A DNA stretch of 64,000 nucleotides from Sphingomonas sp. 3P27F8 (GCF_005502745.1 NZ_SCNL01000005.1:186001-250000), one strand, 5' to 3'; positions 53,473 to 63,573 are shown, counted from the first letter of the stretch. A program made the numbers and translations. The notes: generated from the letters alone by a model not told the origin.

Positions 53473-54438
53473 ATGGAGGTCGTCGCAGTAGATATCGGCG
53501 GCACCCACGCCCGCTTCGCGATCGCCGAAGTCGCGGACGGGCGCGTCCGGCACCTTGCCGAGCCTGTGACGCTGAAAACCGCCGATCATGCGTCGTTACA
53601 GACGGCGTGGCAGGCGTTCGCCGCCGCGCAGCCACGCGCCCTGCCCCCGGCCGCGGCGCTGTCGATCGCCTCGCCGATCACGGGCGACATGATCCGATTG
53701 ACGAACAACCCCTGGGTGATCCGCCCCTCGCTGATCCCGGCACGGCTGGGCGCGGAAACCTATACCGTCATCAACGATTTCGGCGCGGTTGGCCATGCCG
53801 TGGCGCAATTGCCGCCCGATCAGTTCGAGCATCTGTGCGGCCCCGACGAGCCGATCGCCGCGAGCGGCGTGACCACGGTCTGCGGGCCCGGCACCGGGCT
53901 TGGCGTGGCGCAGGTGCTGCGCACCACCGATCGCTATCACGTGCTGCCGACGGAGGGCGGGCACATCGATTACGCCCCGCTCGACGGGATTGAGGATGCG
54001 CTGGTCAAGCGACTTCGGCATATCTTCACCCGCGTGTCCGCCGAGCGCATCTGCGCCGGCCCCGGCATTGTCGCGATTTACGAGACGCTCGCCGCCATGG
54101 AGGGCCGGTCCGCCCCTGAACGAGACGACAAGGCGATCTGGCAGGAAGCGCTGGAGGGCACGGATCCGATCGCGCTGGCGGCGCTCGATCGCTTCTGCCT
54201 CGCGCTCGGCGCGGTTGCCGGCGATCTTGCGCTGGCGCATGGGGCGAACAGCGTGGTGATCGCCGGCGGGCTGGGCCTGCGCATCAAGGATCGGTTGCTG
54301 CATTCCGGCTTCGCGCACCGCTTTATCGCCAAGGGGCGCTTCCAGTCGATGATGGCGGCCATTCCGGTGAAGCTCATCACCCATCCGCAGCCCGGCCTGT
54401 TCGGCGCGGCTGCCGCCTTCGCCCAGGAGCATAGTTGA
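53473..54438 (+). CDS. glk: Glucokinase
   Basis: A 321-residue ROK-independent (Glk-type) glucokinase that phosphorylates glucose with ATP. The phosphate-binding start is [15 protein letters not shown]. Other motifs are [26 protein letters not shown] and [10 protein letters not shown]. It follows edd by 3 bases, and its stop overlaps the eda start by one base. Presence in the operon means free glucose is fed directly to the pathway. Confidence 0.95.
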   Translation: MEVVAVDIGGTHARFAIAEVADGRVRHLAEPVTLKTADHASLQTAWQAFAAAQPRALPPAAALSIASPITGDMIRLTNNPWVIRPSLIPARLGAETYTVINDFGAVGHAVAQLPPDQFEHLCGPDEPIAASGVTTVCGPGTGLGVAQVLRTTDRYHVLPTEGGHIDYAPLDGIEDALVKRLRHIFTRVSAERICAGPGIVAIYETLAAMEGRSAPERDDKAIWQEALEGTDPIALAALDRFCLALGAVAGDLALAHGANSVVIAGGLGLRIKDRLLHSGFAHRFIAKGRFQSMMAAIPVKLITHPQPGLFGAAAAFAQEHS

Positions 54439-55058
54439 TGCCCACCATCACCGCACCGATCGACGCCATCATGCGCACCAGCGCGGTGATCCCCGTTCTC
54501 GTTATCGAAGACGCCGAAGCCGCCCGGCCGCTCGCCGAGGCGCTGGTGGCGGGCGGTCTCCGGGTATTGGAGGTGACGCTGCGGACCCCCGCGGCGCTGG
54601 ATGCGATCCGCGCGATGAAGGAAGTGCCCGGCGCGATCGTCGGCGCGGGCACCGTGGTCTCAACCGATCAGTTCGAGCAGGTTATGGCCGCGGGGGCCGA
54701 GTTCATCGTTTCACCCGGGCTGACGGAGCGACTGGCGCGCCCCATCATCGACAGCGGCTTACCCTTTCTGCCCGGTATCGCGACCGCCGGAGACATCATG
54801 CGCGGCCTGGATCTCGGGCTCACCCATTTCAAGTTCTTCCCCGCCGAAACCAGCGGCGGATTGAAGGCGCTGAAGGCGCTGGCGGCGCCCTTTTACCAAT
54901 GCCGCTTCTGCCCCACCGGCGGCATCACCGAAGCCTCCGCTGCCGATTGGCTCGCGTTCGATCCGGTGCTGTGCGTCGGCGGAAGCTGGGTAACGCCTGC
55001 TGGCGCGAGCATGGCGGCGGTGGAGGCGAAAGCACGGGCGGCGAGCGGTTTGCGCTGA
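54438..55058 (+). CDS. eda: 2-dehydro-3-deoxy-phosphogluconate aldolase
   Basis: A 206-residue class I aldolase that splits KDPG to pyruvate and glyceraldehyde 3-phosphate. The Schiff-base lysine is in THFKFFPAE. Other motifs are [22 protein letters not shown] and [11 protein letters not shown]. It is the last gene of the Entner-Doudoroff operon. ATG 54438 overlaps the glk stop (TGATG). Confidence 0.96.
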   Translation: MPTITAPIDAIMRTSAVIPVLVIEDAEAARPLAEALVAGGLRVLEVTLRTPAALDAIRAMKEVPGAIVGAGTVVSTDQFEQVMAAGAEFIVSPGLTERLARPIIDSGLPFLPGIATAGDIMRGLDLGLTHFKFFPAETSGGLKALKALAAPFYQCRFCPTGGITEASAADWLAFDPVLCVGGSWVTPAGASMAAVEAKARAASGLR

Positions 55059-55090
55059 CACGTGCGGCAGGATGCGCGCGAGCAACGGCG

Positions 55091-55411
55091 ATGACCGGGC
55101 TGGCCTTTGTCGGCGCTGCCTTCGCGGAAATCGTCGGCTGCTTCGCTTTCTGGGCCTGGCTGCGCTTGGGAAAGTCGGCTTGGTGGGTGGCCCCGGGCGT
55201 GTTGTCGCTCTGCCTGTTCGCCTATCTGCTGACTCTGGTCGAAAGCGCGGCGGCGGGGCGCACCTATGCGGCTTACGGCGGCGTCTATATCGTATCGGCG
55301 GTTCTGTGGCTGTGGCTGGCCGAGGGGGTACGGCCCGATCGCTGGGATATGGTGGGTGCCGCCATATGCCTGGTCGGCGCGGCCATCATCTTGTGCGGGC
55401 CGCGTGGCTGA
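55091..55411 (+). CDS. YnfA-family small membrane protein
   Basis: A 106-residue inner-membrane protein with four predicted helices that fit the YnfA family ([20 protein letters not shown], then [20 protein letters not shown]). YnfA proteins are related to small multidrug exporters; the exact substrate is unsettled. It follows eda by 32 bases and ends 6 bases from the convergent epimerase gene. Confidence 0.93.
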   Translation: MTGLAFVGAAFAEIVGCFAFWAWLRLGKSAWWVAPGVLSLCLFAYLLTLVESAAAGRTYAAYGGVYIVSAVLWLWLAEGVRPDRWDMVGAAICLVGAAIILCGPRG

Positions 55412-55417
55412 CCGCCC

Positions 55418-56323
55418 CTAGCGGCCCGGCAAAAGCCCCGCGTCGCGATAGCTTTGCGCGGTTTGCCGAAGGCCGGCCTCGCTCGCTATGCGCGGCGTCC
55501 ATAGCGAGGCGGCGGGCCGTTTCGCGGGATCGATCGTCCAGTCTGGATGGCAGAAATAGGCCACGCGGTCGGCGGTCAGCTTTGCACGCTTGCCGCGCAA
55601 CAGGCCGTCGATGCGCGCGCCCAGCCGCAGCAACGCCGGCGGCAGCGCCAGCGGGTGGACGCGGCGCCCGACCGCCGCACCGATCGCGACCGCGAAATCA
55701 CGCTGCGTCCAGCCGCCCTCGCGCCCATCGTCCACTTCGTAGATGGTGGCGCTCGCCGGCGTTTCCGCAAGCGCCACAAGCAACCTCGCCAGATCATCGA
55801 CGTGGATCAGCGACAGCACCCCCCGTGGCGGCGTGATCGCGATGCCGCGGCGTGCGAAACGGAACAGATCGAGCATCTCCATATCGCCCGGCCCATAGAT
55901 CGCCGGCGGTCGCACCATATCCCAGGCGAGGCCGGACGCGGCGACGATCTCTTCTGCCTGGTGCTTCGACCAGCCATAGATCGAAAGCGCCGGCTCGCGC
56001 GCCGACAACGAGGATACATGGACGAAGCGCGTGCCCGGCGGCGTCGCGGCGGCCAGCGTGCGCGTGCCCTCGATGTTGCCGGCGACGAAGCCGGCGCGAT
56101 CAGGTGAATTCACCACGCCTGCGATATGGATCACCGCATCGGCGCCCGCGACCAGCGCGGCAAGCGCCAACGGCTCATCCAGCGCGCCTGTCAGCCATGT
56201 CACCCCGGCCCGCTCCGCCTGCGGCCGGCGGGCGAGCGCGCGAACCTGGTGGCCAGCCTCCAGCGCGCGGCGGATGACATGGCCGCCGACGAAGCCGGTG
56301 CCGCCCGTCAGCGCCAGGATCAC
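55418..56323 (-). CDS. NAD(P)-dependent epimerase/dehydratase family protein
   Basis: A 301-residue extended short-chain dehydrogenase with the nucleotide motif TGGTGFVGGHVIRRAL at the N-terminus and the active-site YGWSKHQAEEI. Substrate binding residues cannot be assigned, so function may be sugar modification or an NDUFA9-like chaperone. It overlaps proB upstream by 4 bases and is therefore co-translated with it. Confidence 0.88.
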   Translation of the reverse strand: MILALTGGTGFVGGHVIRRALEAGHQVRALARRPQAERAGVTWLTGALDEPLALAALVAGADAVIHIAGVVNSPDRAGFVAGNIEGTRTLAAATPPGTRFVHVSSLSAREPALSIYGWSKHQAEEIVAASGLAWDMVRPPAIYGPGDMEMLDLFRFARRGIAITPPRGVLSLIHVDDLARLLVALAETPASATIYEVDDGREGGWTQRDFAVAIGAAVGRRVHPLALPPALLRLGARIDGLLRGKRAKLTADRVAYFCHPDWTIDPAKRPAASLWTPRIASEAGLRQTAQSYRDAGLLPGR

Positions 56324-57420
56324 AACAGCGCCATGTGATTGCGATGAACCAGTGCGGTGCGGGGGGCATAGCCCAGAATGGCCTCCTGCTCGTCGCTGCG
56401 CCGGCCGAGCAGGCGCCGGACGTCGGCTGCATCATATTCCGAAAGGCCGCGCGCGATCGCACCGTTCGGCCCGTCGATCGTCACCACATCCCCCCGCGCG
56501 AATCGTCCCGAAACGCCCGTGGCGCCTGCGGCGAGCAGGCTGCGCCCCGTCGTCAACGCCTGCGCTGCGCCCTCGTCGACGGTGATAACGCCCTTGGCGG
56601 TCAGGCGCCCGGCCAGCCACGCCTTGCGCGCCCGCGCCCGCTTCTCCGGGACGAAAATCGTGTGGCGCGCCGCGGTCGACAATGGCCGCTCGATCCGGCC
56701 GGACGCGATCGCCAGCGCCACCCCCGCCCCACCGGCGATCCGCGCGGCCTGAATCTTGGACACCATGCCGCCAGATCCCATGCCTGACGCGGAGCCCGTA
56801 TCCGCCATCGCCGCCACCTTCGCGTCGATCCGCTCGACCCGCGCGATATGCCGCGCGCCGGGGAGTGCCGGATTGCGATCGTACAGCCCGTCGATATCGG
56901 ACAGCAGCACCACGCCCTGCGCGCCGGCGGCCTGCGCCACGCGCGCTGCCAGCCGGTCATTGTCGCCGAAGCGGATTTCCTCGGTCGCCACGCTGTCATT
57001 CTCGTTGATGATCGGAACGACACCGAGATGCAGCAGCCGCCCGAGCGTCGCGGCGGCATTGAGATAGCGCCGCCGGTCTTCCAGATCGTCCAGCGTCACC
57101 AGGATCTGCGCGGCTGTCAGCCCTTCACCGCCGAGCACCTCCGCCCACGTATGCCCAAGCGCGATCTGCCCGGTGGCCGCCGCCGCCTGCGCATCCTCCA
57201 GGCTGGCGCGGCCCCCTTTGGCGAGGCCCAGGCGCCGCGCGCCCAGCGCAATAGCGCCAGACGAGACGACCGCTACCTGCTGCCCCGCCCGCGTTCGTTC
57301 CGCGATGTCGGCGGCGATGCCCTCGAGCCACGCCCGCCGCACCCCGCCCTCGCCATCGACGAGCAGCGCGGACCCGATCTTCACGACGATCCGTGCACAG
57401 GTGTCTGGTGGGAACAGCAT
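56320..57420 (-). CDS. proB: Glutamate 5-kinase with PUA domain
   Basis: A 366-residue enzyme that phosphorylates glutamate in the first step of proline synthesis. The amino-acid kinase domain (about 1-255) has VVKIGSALLVDGEGG, VSSGAIALGARRLGL and INENDSVATEEIRFGDND. A C-terminal PUA domain (about 270-355) follows, as in most bacterial ProB. Complete; usual length. Confidence 0.95.
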   Translation of the reverse strand: MLFPPDTCARIVVKIGSALLVDGEGGVRRAWLEGIAADIAERTRAGQQVAVVSSGAIALGARRLGLAKGGRASLEDAQAAAATGQIALGHTWAEVLGGEGLTAAQILVTLDDLEDRRRYLNAAATLGRLLHLGVVPIINENDSVATEEIRFGDNDRLAARVAQAAGAQGVVLLSDIDGLYDRNPALPGARHIARVERIDAKVAAMADTGSASGMGSGGMVSKIQAARIAGGAGVALAIASGRIERPLSTAARHTIFVPEKRARARKAWLAGRLTAKGVITVDEGAAQALTTGRSLLAAGATGVSGRFARGDVVTIDGPNGAIARGLSEYDAADVRRLLGRRSDEQEAILGYAPRTALVHRNHMALL

Positions 57421-57482
57421 CGACGCCCGCGTTAGCGCGTGCCGCCCGCGACGCCAATCACTCGCTTGCGTCGCGCGGGCGA

Positions 57483-58202
57483 TCAGCCTTCGACGCGCTC
57501 GAAAAGACCGTTGTCGAAGCCCTCTGTGGCAAGTGCGGCGATCCGCTCGGCAACCACGCGCGGCTCCTTCACCGATGCGGGGTCTTCGCCCGGATAGGCG
57601 CGGGCACGCATCTTCGTCCGGGTGGCGCCCGGATCGATGATCGCTGTGCGGATGCGGCTTATCTCGGCAACCTCGTCGCCATACGCCGCGACGAGCGTTT
57701 CCATCGCCGCCTTGGACGCGCCATACGCGCCCCAGTAAGCGCGCGGCTTGCGCCCCACCGAAGACGTGATCGCGATCAGCTTGCCGGCTTCGGCGCGCTT
57801 CAGCATCGGATCGAACGCCTGGATCAGCGCCACCTGGGCCGAAACGTTGAGCGTCAGCACCGCCGCGAGTTCCTTGGCGTCGATCGCCGGGACCGCCGCG
57901 AGCGAGCCGAGCGTGCCGGCGTTGAGCACCATCACGTCCAGCGCCTGCCAGCGCTCCCCCACCGCCGCGGCGAGGCGCGCGATCGCATCGGTTTCGGTCA
58001 GATCGAGCGGCGCGATCGTGGCGGAACCGCCTGCGCCGAATATCGCCTCCTCCACCGCCTCAAGCTCCTTCGCCGAACGCGCGGTGATGATGACGTGCGC
58101 GCCCCTTTCGGCGAGCGCGACGGCGGTAGCGGCCCCGATCCCGCGGGAGGCACCGGTTACGAGCGCGAGCTTCCCCGCGAGCGGCTTGTTCTGGTCGGTC
58201 AT
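57483..58202 (-). CDS. Short-chain dehydrogenase/reductase
   Basis: A 239-residue classical SDR oxidoreductase. It carries TGASRGIGAATAVAL, the NAG motif (VLNAGTLGSL) and YGASKAAMETL (Tyr and Lys of the active site). Substrate cannot be predicted. It follows purF by 7 bases on the minus strand, a spacing that implies one transcript. Confidence 0.92.
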   Translation of the reverse strand: MTDQNKPLAGKLALVTGASRGIGAATAVALAERGAHVIITARSAKELEAVEEAIFGAGGSATIAPLDLTETDAIARLAAAVGERWQALDVMVLNAGTLGSLAAVPAIDAKELAAVLTLNVSAQVALIQAFDPMLKRAEAGKLIAITSSVGRKPRAYWGAYGASKAAMETLVAAYGDEVAEISRIRTAIIDPGATRTKMRARAYPGEDPASVKEPRVVAERIAALATEGFDNGLFERVEG

Positions 58203-58209
58203 AGGTGGC

Positions 58210-59667
58210 TCAGGCGACGCGTTCTTCGAGCAGCGCGAATTGGTCCACTTCGGCCAGTTCGTCGTGATCGGTCAGCGTGGTTGGATAATCGCCGGTGAAG
58301 CAGGCGTCGCAATATTGCGGGCCGCGACGCGCGCGGCCTTCCTCGCCGAGCGCCTTGTAGAGGCCGTCGATCGAGACGAAATCGAGCGAATCCGCGCCGA
58401 TATATTGCGTCATCGCGGCCAGATCGTGCTTGGCCGCGAGCAGCTTGGCGCGCTCGGGCGTATCGACGCCATAGAAGCAGCTATGCTTGGTCGGCGGGCT
58501 CGCGATGCGCATGTGCACCTCGGCCGCGCCAGCCTCGCGCATCATCTGCACGATCTTGACGCTGGTGGTGCCGCGCACGATCGAATCGTCGATCAGCACG
58601 ACGCGCTTGCCCGCGATCAGCGCGCGATTGGCGTTGTGCTTCAGCTTGACGCCCAGATGCCGCACCTTGTCGCCCGGCTGAATGAAGGTGCGCCCGACGT
58701 AATGCGAGCGGATGATGCCCAGTTCGAACGGGATGCCGGATTGCTGCGCGTAGCCGATCGCCGCCGGCACGCCGGAATCCGGCACCGGAATGACCAGATC
58801 GGCCTCCACCGGCGATTCGATCGCCAGCTGCGCGCCGATCCCCTTGCGCACCGAATAGACCGAATGATCGCCGACGATCGAATCCGGGCGGGAAAAATAG
58901 ACCCATTCGAAAATGCACGGCCGCGCCGCCAGCGGGGCGAACGGACGGATCGAGCGCATGTCGGCCCCCTGCACGATCACCAGCTCGCCCGGATCGACCT
59001 CGCGGACGAACTCGGCCCCGACCACATCGAGCGCCACCGTTTCCGACGCGAAGATGATCGCATCGCCAAGCTTCCCCATCACGAGCGGGCGAATGCCCAG
59101 CGGATCGCGGCAGGCGATCATGCCCTCCGGCGTCATCACGATCAGTGAATAAGCGCCCTCAACCTGCTTCAGCGCATCGATGAAGCGGTCGAGCAGCGAG
59201 CGATAGCTGGACGTCGCGACGAGATGAATGATCGTTTCGGTGTCGCTGGTGGACTGGAAGATCGAACCGCGCCGCACCAGTTCGCGACGTATCCGCATCG
59301 CATTGGAAATATTGCCGTTATGCGCAATCGCGAACCCGCCTGAAGCGAGATCCGCGTAGAGCGGCTGCACATTGCGCAGCGCGGTTTCGCCGGTGGTGGA
59401 ATAACGCACATGGCCGCAGGCGACGCCGCCGGGCAGCGCGCGGATCACCTCGTCACGGTCGAAATTCCCCGCGACATGCCCCATCGCGCGATGCGTATGG
59501 AATTGCGCGCCATCGAACGAGGTGACCCCCGCCGCTTCCTGGCCCCGGTGCTGGAGCGCGTGCAGCCCCAGCGCGACCAGCGCGGACGCGCTCTCCGCAC
59601 CGGAGACGCCGAAGATGCCGCACTCTTCGTGCAGATGGTCGTCGTCGAAAGGATGTGTGGTCAGCAT
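58210..59667 (-). CDS. purF: Amidophosphoribosyltransferase
   Basis: A 485-residue enzyme that makes phosphoribosylamine from PRPP and glutamine, the first step of purine synthesis. ATG 59667 gives a 15-residue propeptide before Cys16 (EECGIFG), the glutaminase nucleophile after processing. PRPP-binding motif VVLIDDSIVRGTT is present. The cysteines expected for a [4Fe-4S] cluster are present near the end (CFYGVD and CDACFTGDY). An in-frame extension to 59700 was not used. Confidence 0.96.
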   Translation of the reverse strand: MLTTHPFDDDHLHEECGIFGVSGAESASALVALGLHALQHRGQEAAGVTSFDGAQFHTHRAMGHVAGNFDRDEVIRALPGGVACGHVRYSTTGETALRNVQPLYADLASGGFAIAHNGNISNAMRIRRELVRRGSIFQSTSDTETIIHLVATSSYRSLLDRFIDALKQVEGAYSLIVMTPEGMIACRDPLGIRPLVMGKLGDAIIFASETVALDVVGAEFVREVDPGELVIVQGADMRSIRPFAPLAARPCIFEWVYFSRPDSIVGDHSVYSVRKGIGAQLAIESPVEADLVIPVPDSGVPAAIGYAQQSGIPFELGIIRSHYVGRTFIQPGDKVRHLGVKLKHNANRALIAGKRVVLIDDSIVRGTTSVKIVQMMREAGAAEVHMRIASPPTKHSCFYGVDTPERAKLLAAKHDLAAMTQYIGADSLDFVSIDGLYKALGEEGRARRGPQYCDACFTGDYPTTLTDHDELAEVDQFALLEERVA

Positions 59668-59790
59668 GTCCGGCAAAGCTCGCGTCGTGCCGTGCCGCAT
59701 ATAGGGGCTGTCCCGGATTTGTCACGGTGCGATACGGGAGCAAAGCCGGCGCCCGGCGGTTTTCCTCTCATCCCCGCACTGGAGGCCGAT

Positions 59791-60042
59791 ATGCCGCGCA
59801 AGCACGCACCGCAGATCAAGGACGAGGAAATGTACGAGGCCCTGCGCGAACAGGGCAATTCCGCCGGGAAAGCCGCCCGTATCGCGAATGCCCATGCCGC
59901 CGGCACGCTGCATCCGCGCGGCGGAAAGCTGGAGGGGCGGACGAAGGATGATCTCTATCGCGAGGCGCAGAGGATCGGGATCGCCGGCCGGTCGTCGATG
60001 TCGAAGGGCGAATTGGTGAAGGCGATCCGCGACCACGGCTGA
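59791..60042 (+). CDS. Small Rho-termination-factor N-terminal-like protein
   Basis: An 83-residue basic protein. The C-terminal half (TKDDLYREAQRIGIAGRSSM, then SKGELVKAIRDHG) is a SAP/Rho_N-type helix-loop-helix that binds nucleic acid. The N-terminal half (YEALREQGNSAGKAARIANA) is family-typical for small alphaproteobacterial proteins. GGAGG 5 bases before ATG 59791 supports this start. It lies alone between divergent purF and convergent mltG. Confidence 0.85.
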   Translation: MPRKHAPQIKDEEMYEALREQGNSAGKAARIANAHAAGTLHPRGGKLEGRTKDDLYREAQRIGIAGRSSMSKGELVKAIRDHG

Positions 60043-60056
60043 GGTGGCCGCGGCAG

Positions 60057-61025
60057 TTACATGTCTCCCCGCGCGCGGCGGATCGCGTACCATTTCTTCA
60101 CGTTGGCATTATGCTGCTCAAGCGTGTTTGCGAACACATGGCCGCCGGTGCCGTCCGCGACGAAATAGAGCGCGGCGGTCTGCGCCGGATCGAGCACCGC
60201 GTCGATCGACGCGCGGCCGGGGTTGGCGATCGGGCCGATCGGCAAGCCGGTTTCGGCATAGGTGTTATAGCCGTTCCTGGCGCGCAACTCGGATTGGAGG
60301 ATGCGGCGGCCGAGCGGTTTTCCCTTGGTGATCGGATAGATCACCGTCGGATCGGCCTGTAGCGGCATGCCGCGCTTCAGCCGGTTGGCATAGACGGCGG
60401 CGACTTCGCGTCGCTCGCCGGGTTTGCCCGTTTCCTTCTCGACGATTGAGGCGAGGACGATCGCCTGCTGCGGCGTCGTGACGGCGATCCCGGGCTTGCG
60501 ACGTTTCCAGGCGACAGCGAGATAGTCCCGCATCGCTTTCTGCATCCGCGCGACGACCGACGCGCGGGTATCGCCCTTCTGATAGGCGTAGCTGTCCGGC
60601 AGGATCGAGCCTTCCGCCGGCACCGGCACATCGCCCACCAGCCCGTCGGCCTTCATCAGCGCTTCGTGCACCAGGATCGACGGATAGCCTTCAGGCACGG
60701 GAACGAGCCGCTGGCGCACCTTGCCCTGTTGCAACAGCCCCAGCACGTCCGATGCGCTCGCGCCGGCCGGGATCGCATATTCACCCGCCTTGATCGGCTG
60801 CCCATCGCCGAACACCCGCGCATAGACGCGGAAGCGCGAGGCAGACCGGATCGCGCCGGCCTTTTGCAGTTCGGTCGCCGCGCGGGCGAGCGAGGCGCCC
60901 TCCGGCACGATCACCGCGACCGGCTTAGCCGCCGGCCCGGCGCCGCTCCAGTCGTGCGCCAGCCAGCCGAGCACGGCAATGCCCAGCAGGGCAAGCAGCA
61001 AAGCGGAGCAGCCAAGCCTTTTCAT
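60057..61025 (-). CDS. mltG: Endolytic transglycosylase MltG
   Basis: A 322-residue membrane-anchored enzyme (one helix at about residues 7-27) that cuts nascent glycan chains in the periplasm. The YceG domain shows IVEKETGKPGER with the catalytic Glu, and VYANRLKRGMPLQADPTVIY. A LysM-like subdomain precedes it (about 35-105). It ends the fab cluster and lies 28 bases after fabF. Confidence 0.95.
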   Translation of the reverse strand: MKRLGCSALLLALLGIAVLGWLAHDWSGAGPAAKPVAVIVPEGASLARAATELQKAGAIRSASRFRVYARVFGDGQPIKAGEYAIPAGASASDVLGLLQQGKVRQRLVPVPEGYPSILVHEALMKADGLVGDVPVPAEGSILPDSYAYQKGDTRASVVARMQKAMRDYLAVAWKRRKPGIAVTTPQQAIVLASIVEKETGKPGERREVAAVYANRLKRGMPLQADPTVIYPITKGKPLGRRILQSELRARNGYNTYAETGLPIGPIANPGRASIDAVLDPAQTAALYFVADGTGGHVFANTLEQHNANVKKWYAIRRARGDM

Positions 61026-61053
61026 GTCGCTATCGCACCCGCGCCGATCGCAA

Positions 61054-62310
61054 TCAGACGGCCTTCATCACCAGCGACGCGTTGGTGCCGCCGAAGCCGA
61101 ACGAATTGTTCAGCACCGCGCGCACCTGCCGCTTCTTGGCGACATGCGGGACGAGATCGACGCCCACGCAATTCTCGCTCGGATTGTCGAGGTTCAGCGT
61201 CGGCGGCACGATCTGGTCGCGCAGCGCGAGGATGCAGAAGATCGATTCGACCGCGCCCGCGCCGCCGAGCAGATGCCCGATCGCGGATTTGGTGGAGGAC
61301 ATCGAAAGCCCCCCGATCGCATCGCCGAACAGGCGGCGGACCGCGCCCAGCTCCAGCTCGTCGCCGAGCGGGGTGGAGGTGCCGTGGGCGTTGATATAAT
61401 CGATGTCGGCCAGCGCGAGGCCGCTCTTGCGCATCGCCATCTCCATCGAGCGGAATGCGCCAGACCCTTCGGGATGCGGTGCGGTGACGTGATAGGCATC
61501 GCCCGAAAGGCCATAGCCGATCACCTCGGCATAGATCTTCGCGCCGCGCGCCTTGGCCCGCTCATATTCCTCCAGCACGACGACGCCGGCGCCCTCGCCC
61601 ATGACGAAGCCGTCGCGGTCGCGGTCATAGGGGCGGCTGGCCCTTTCCGGCTCGTCGTTGCGCATGGAAAGCGCCTTGGCCTGCGCGAAGCCGGCGATGC
61701 CCAGCGGGCAGATCGCGCCTTCCGCGCCGCCCGCGAGCATTACGTCTGCATCGTCCATCGCGATCATCCGCGCGGCGTCGCCGATCGAATGCGCGCCGGT
61801 GGAGCAGGCGGTCACCACCGCATGATTCGGCCCCATCAGCCCGTATTTGATCGAAACCTGGCCGGAGATCAGGTTGATGAGCCGGCCGTGCACGAAATGC
61901 GGTGAAACGCGGGTCGGCCCCTTGTTCTCGCACACCAGCGATTCGCTGGCGATGCCGGGCAGCCCACCGATGCCTGCGCCGATCGAGCAGCCGGCGCGAA
62001 ACCGCTCCGCCTCGCTCATCTCGGTGAGGCCGGCGTCTTCCAGCGCCTGGCCGGCGGCGTCGATGCCGTAGATGATGAACGGATCGACCTGCCGCTGGAT
62101 CTTGTGATCGACGCGCTTCGAGGGATCGAAGCCATATTCGTGATCGGCCGGCTTCACCTCGCAGGCGATGCGGCATTTCTGATCCGACGCGTCGAAACGG
62201 GTGATGAGCCCTGCGCCCGAGCGGGCAGCGATGATATTGGCCCAGGCCGTTTCGACATCGGCCCCCAGCGGGGTGACGAGGCCAAGACCGGTGACGACGA
62301 CACGACGCAT
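61054..62310 (-). CDS. fabF: 3-oxoacyl-ACP synthase II
   Basis: A 418-residue condensing enzyme of fatty-acid elongation. The Cys-His-His active site is visible: VVTACSTGAHSIG, NAHGTSTPLGD and SAIGHLLGGAG. ATG 62310 was chosen (MRRVVVTGLGLVTPLG is the family start); the in-frame extension to 62382 adds non-family sequence. It lies 152 bases downstream of acpP, with an inverted repeat between. Confidence 0.97.
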   Translation of the reverse strand: MRRVVVTGLGLVTPLGADVETAWANIIAARSGAGLITRFDASDQKCRIACEVKPADHEYGFDPSKRVDHKIQRQVDPFIIYGIDAAGQALEDAGLTEMSEAERFRAGCSIGAGIGGLPGIASESLVCENKGPTRVSPHFVHGRLINLISGQVSIKYGLMGPNHAVVTACSTGAHSIGDAARMIAMDDADVMLAGGAEGAICPLGIAGFAQAKALSMRNDEPERASRPYDRDRDGFVMGEGAGVVVLEEYERAKARGAKIYAEVIGYGLSGDAYHVTAPHPEGSGAFRSMEMAMRKSGLALADIDYINAHGTSTPLGDELELGAVRRLFGDAIGGLSMSSTKSAIGHLLGGAGAVESIFCILALRDQIVPPTLNLDNPSENCVGVDLVPHVAKKRQVRAVLNNSFGFGGTNASLVMKAV

Positions 62311-62350
62311 TGCAACTCTCCGAAAAATGACAACAGGCCCAGCCCGTGTG

Positions 62351-62437
62351 GGGCTGAGCCTGTCGAAACCCTGTCCTGCCAATTCTCCGTCGCCGGTGAA
62401 GGGCAGCCCTTCGACAAGCTCAGGGCGATCAGGACAG
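62351..62437. repeat. Imperfect inverted repeat between acpP and fabF
   Basis: The left arm GGGCTGAGCCTGTCGAA (62351-62367) and the complement of the right arm CTTCGACAAGCTCAGGGC (62409-62426) match over most bases. The outer CCTGTCCTG / CAGGACAG parts match again. Sequences of this 'TTCGACA-GCTCAGG' kind are common dispersed repeats in sphingomonads. It may form an mRNA stem that sets apart acpP from fabF levels. Confidence 0.6.
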
Positions 62438-62462
62438 TCGGGTCTGGATAATCAGCCCCGGT

Positions 62463-62699
62463 TCAGCCCTTGTGCTCGTCGATATAGGTGATCGCGTCCT
62501 TGACGGTCGTGATCTTCTCGGCGGCGTCATCGGGGATTTCCACACCGAATTCTTCCTCGAACGCCATCACCAGCTCGACGATGTCGAGACTGTCGGCACC
62601 GAGATCGTCGATGAAGCTTGCATCCTCGGTCACCTTGTCGGCTTCGACGCCGAGATGCTCGACGACGATCTTCTTCACGCGGTCGGCGGTCTCGCTCAT
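62463..62699 (-). CDS. acpP: Acyl carrier protein
   Basis: A 78-residue acidic protein. The phosphopantetheine attachment motif is [10 protein letters not shown] with Ser37. It carries growing acyl chains. It is located between fabG and fabF, as in most bacteria. The long 5' gap (117 bases to fabG) may hold its own promoter. Confidence 0.97.
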   Translation of the reverse strand: MSETADRVKKIVVEHLGVEADKVTEDASFIDDLGADSLDIVELVMAFEEEFGVEIPDDAAEKITTVKDAITYIDEHKG

Positions 62700-62816
62700 T
62701 CTCGTGCCCTCATATCGTTGGGTGTTATTGATTCCTGAACGCAGCTAGAACGGCTAGCGGTTCGTGGCAAGCGGTGCTTGATGCCGGGCATCGGGATTGG
62801 CGGCCCGGCGCCGTAG

Positions 62817-63557
62817 CTAGATCATGGCCATCCCGCCGTTAACATGCAGCGTCTGGCCGGTCACATAGCCCGCCTCCTTCGACGCCAGATAGACGACGGC
62901 GGCGCCAATGTCTTCCCCCGTGCCCAGATCGCCCGCCGGAATTCTTCCGAGCAACGCGGTTTTCTGCGCTTCGGGCAACACATCGGTCATGGCCGATCGG
63001 ATGAACCCGGGCGCGACACAGTTCACCGTGATGTTGCGGCTCGCCAGTTCCTGCGCGAGCGCCTTGGACATGCCGACGACACCCGCCTTCGACGCGGCAT
63101 AATTCGCCTGGCCGGGATTGCCGGTCTGCCCCACGACCGACGTGATCGAGATCACGCGCCCGAAACGCTGCTTCATCATCGGCCTGGCGGCAGCGCGAAT
63201 CAGGCGAAACGCGGCCTCCAGATTGACCGAGATCACCTGCTGCCACTCCTCGTCCTTCATCCGCATCGCGAGATTGTCGCGCGTGATGCCGGCATTGTTG
63301 ACGAGGATATCGAGCCGCCCGCCCAGCGCCTCCACGGCGGCGGGCACCAGCGCATCGACCGCCGCCGGATCGGAAAGATCGGCCGGCACCGCTACATGGT
63401 CGCCGCCCAGGCTTCCACGAAAAGCGTCGAGCTTTTCGGCATTGGAGCCGGAAACGGCGAGCCGCGCGCCCTGCGCCGCCAGCGCCTGCGCGATGGCCGA
63501 GCCGATCCCGCCCGAGGCGCCGGTGACCAGCGCGGTCATGCCTGTTAGGTCGAACAT
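62817..63557 (-). CDS. fabG: 3-oxoacyl-ACP reductase
   Basis: A 246-residue short-chain dehydrogenase that reduces 3-oxoacyl-ACP. Motifs are TGASGGIGSAIAQAL, NNAGITRDNLAMRMKDEEW (FabG signature) and YAASKAGVVGMSKALA. ATG 63557 was chosen for the family start (FDLTGMTALVTG). It lies 16 bases after fabD. Confidence 0.97.
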   Translation of the reverse strand: MFDLTGMTALVTGASGGIGSAIAQALAAQGARLAVSGSNAEKLDAFRGSLGGDHVAVPADLSDPAAVDALVPAAVEALGGRLDILVNNAGITRDNLAMRMKDEEWQQVISVNLEAAFRLIRAAARPMMKQRFGRVISITSVVGQTGNPGQANYAASKAGVVGMSKALAQELASRNITVNCVAPGFIRSAMTDVLPEAQKTALLGRIPAGDLGTGEDIGAAVVYLASKEAGYVTGQTLHVNGGMAMI

Positions 63558-63573
63558 CAATATCTCCGTAAAA

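Noticed and set aside
59410..59790. Long N-terminal extension of the Rho_N-like gene, giving 210 residues
   Set aside because: The extension runs antisense through purF; ATG 59791 has a GGAGG site and gives the family's normal length.
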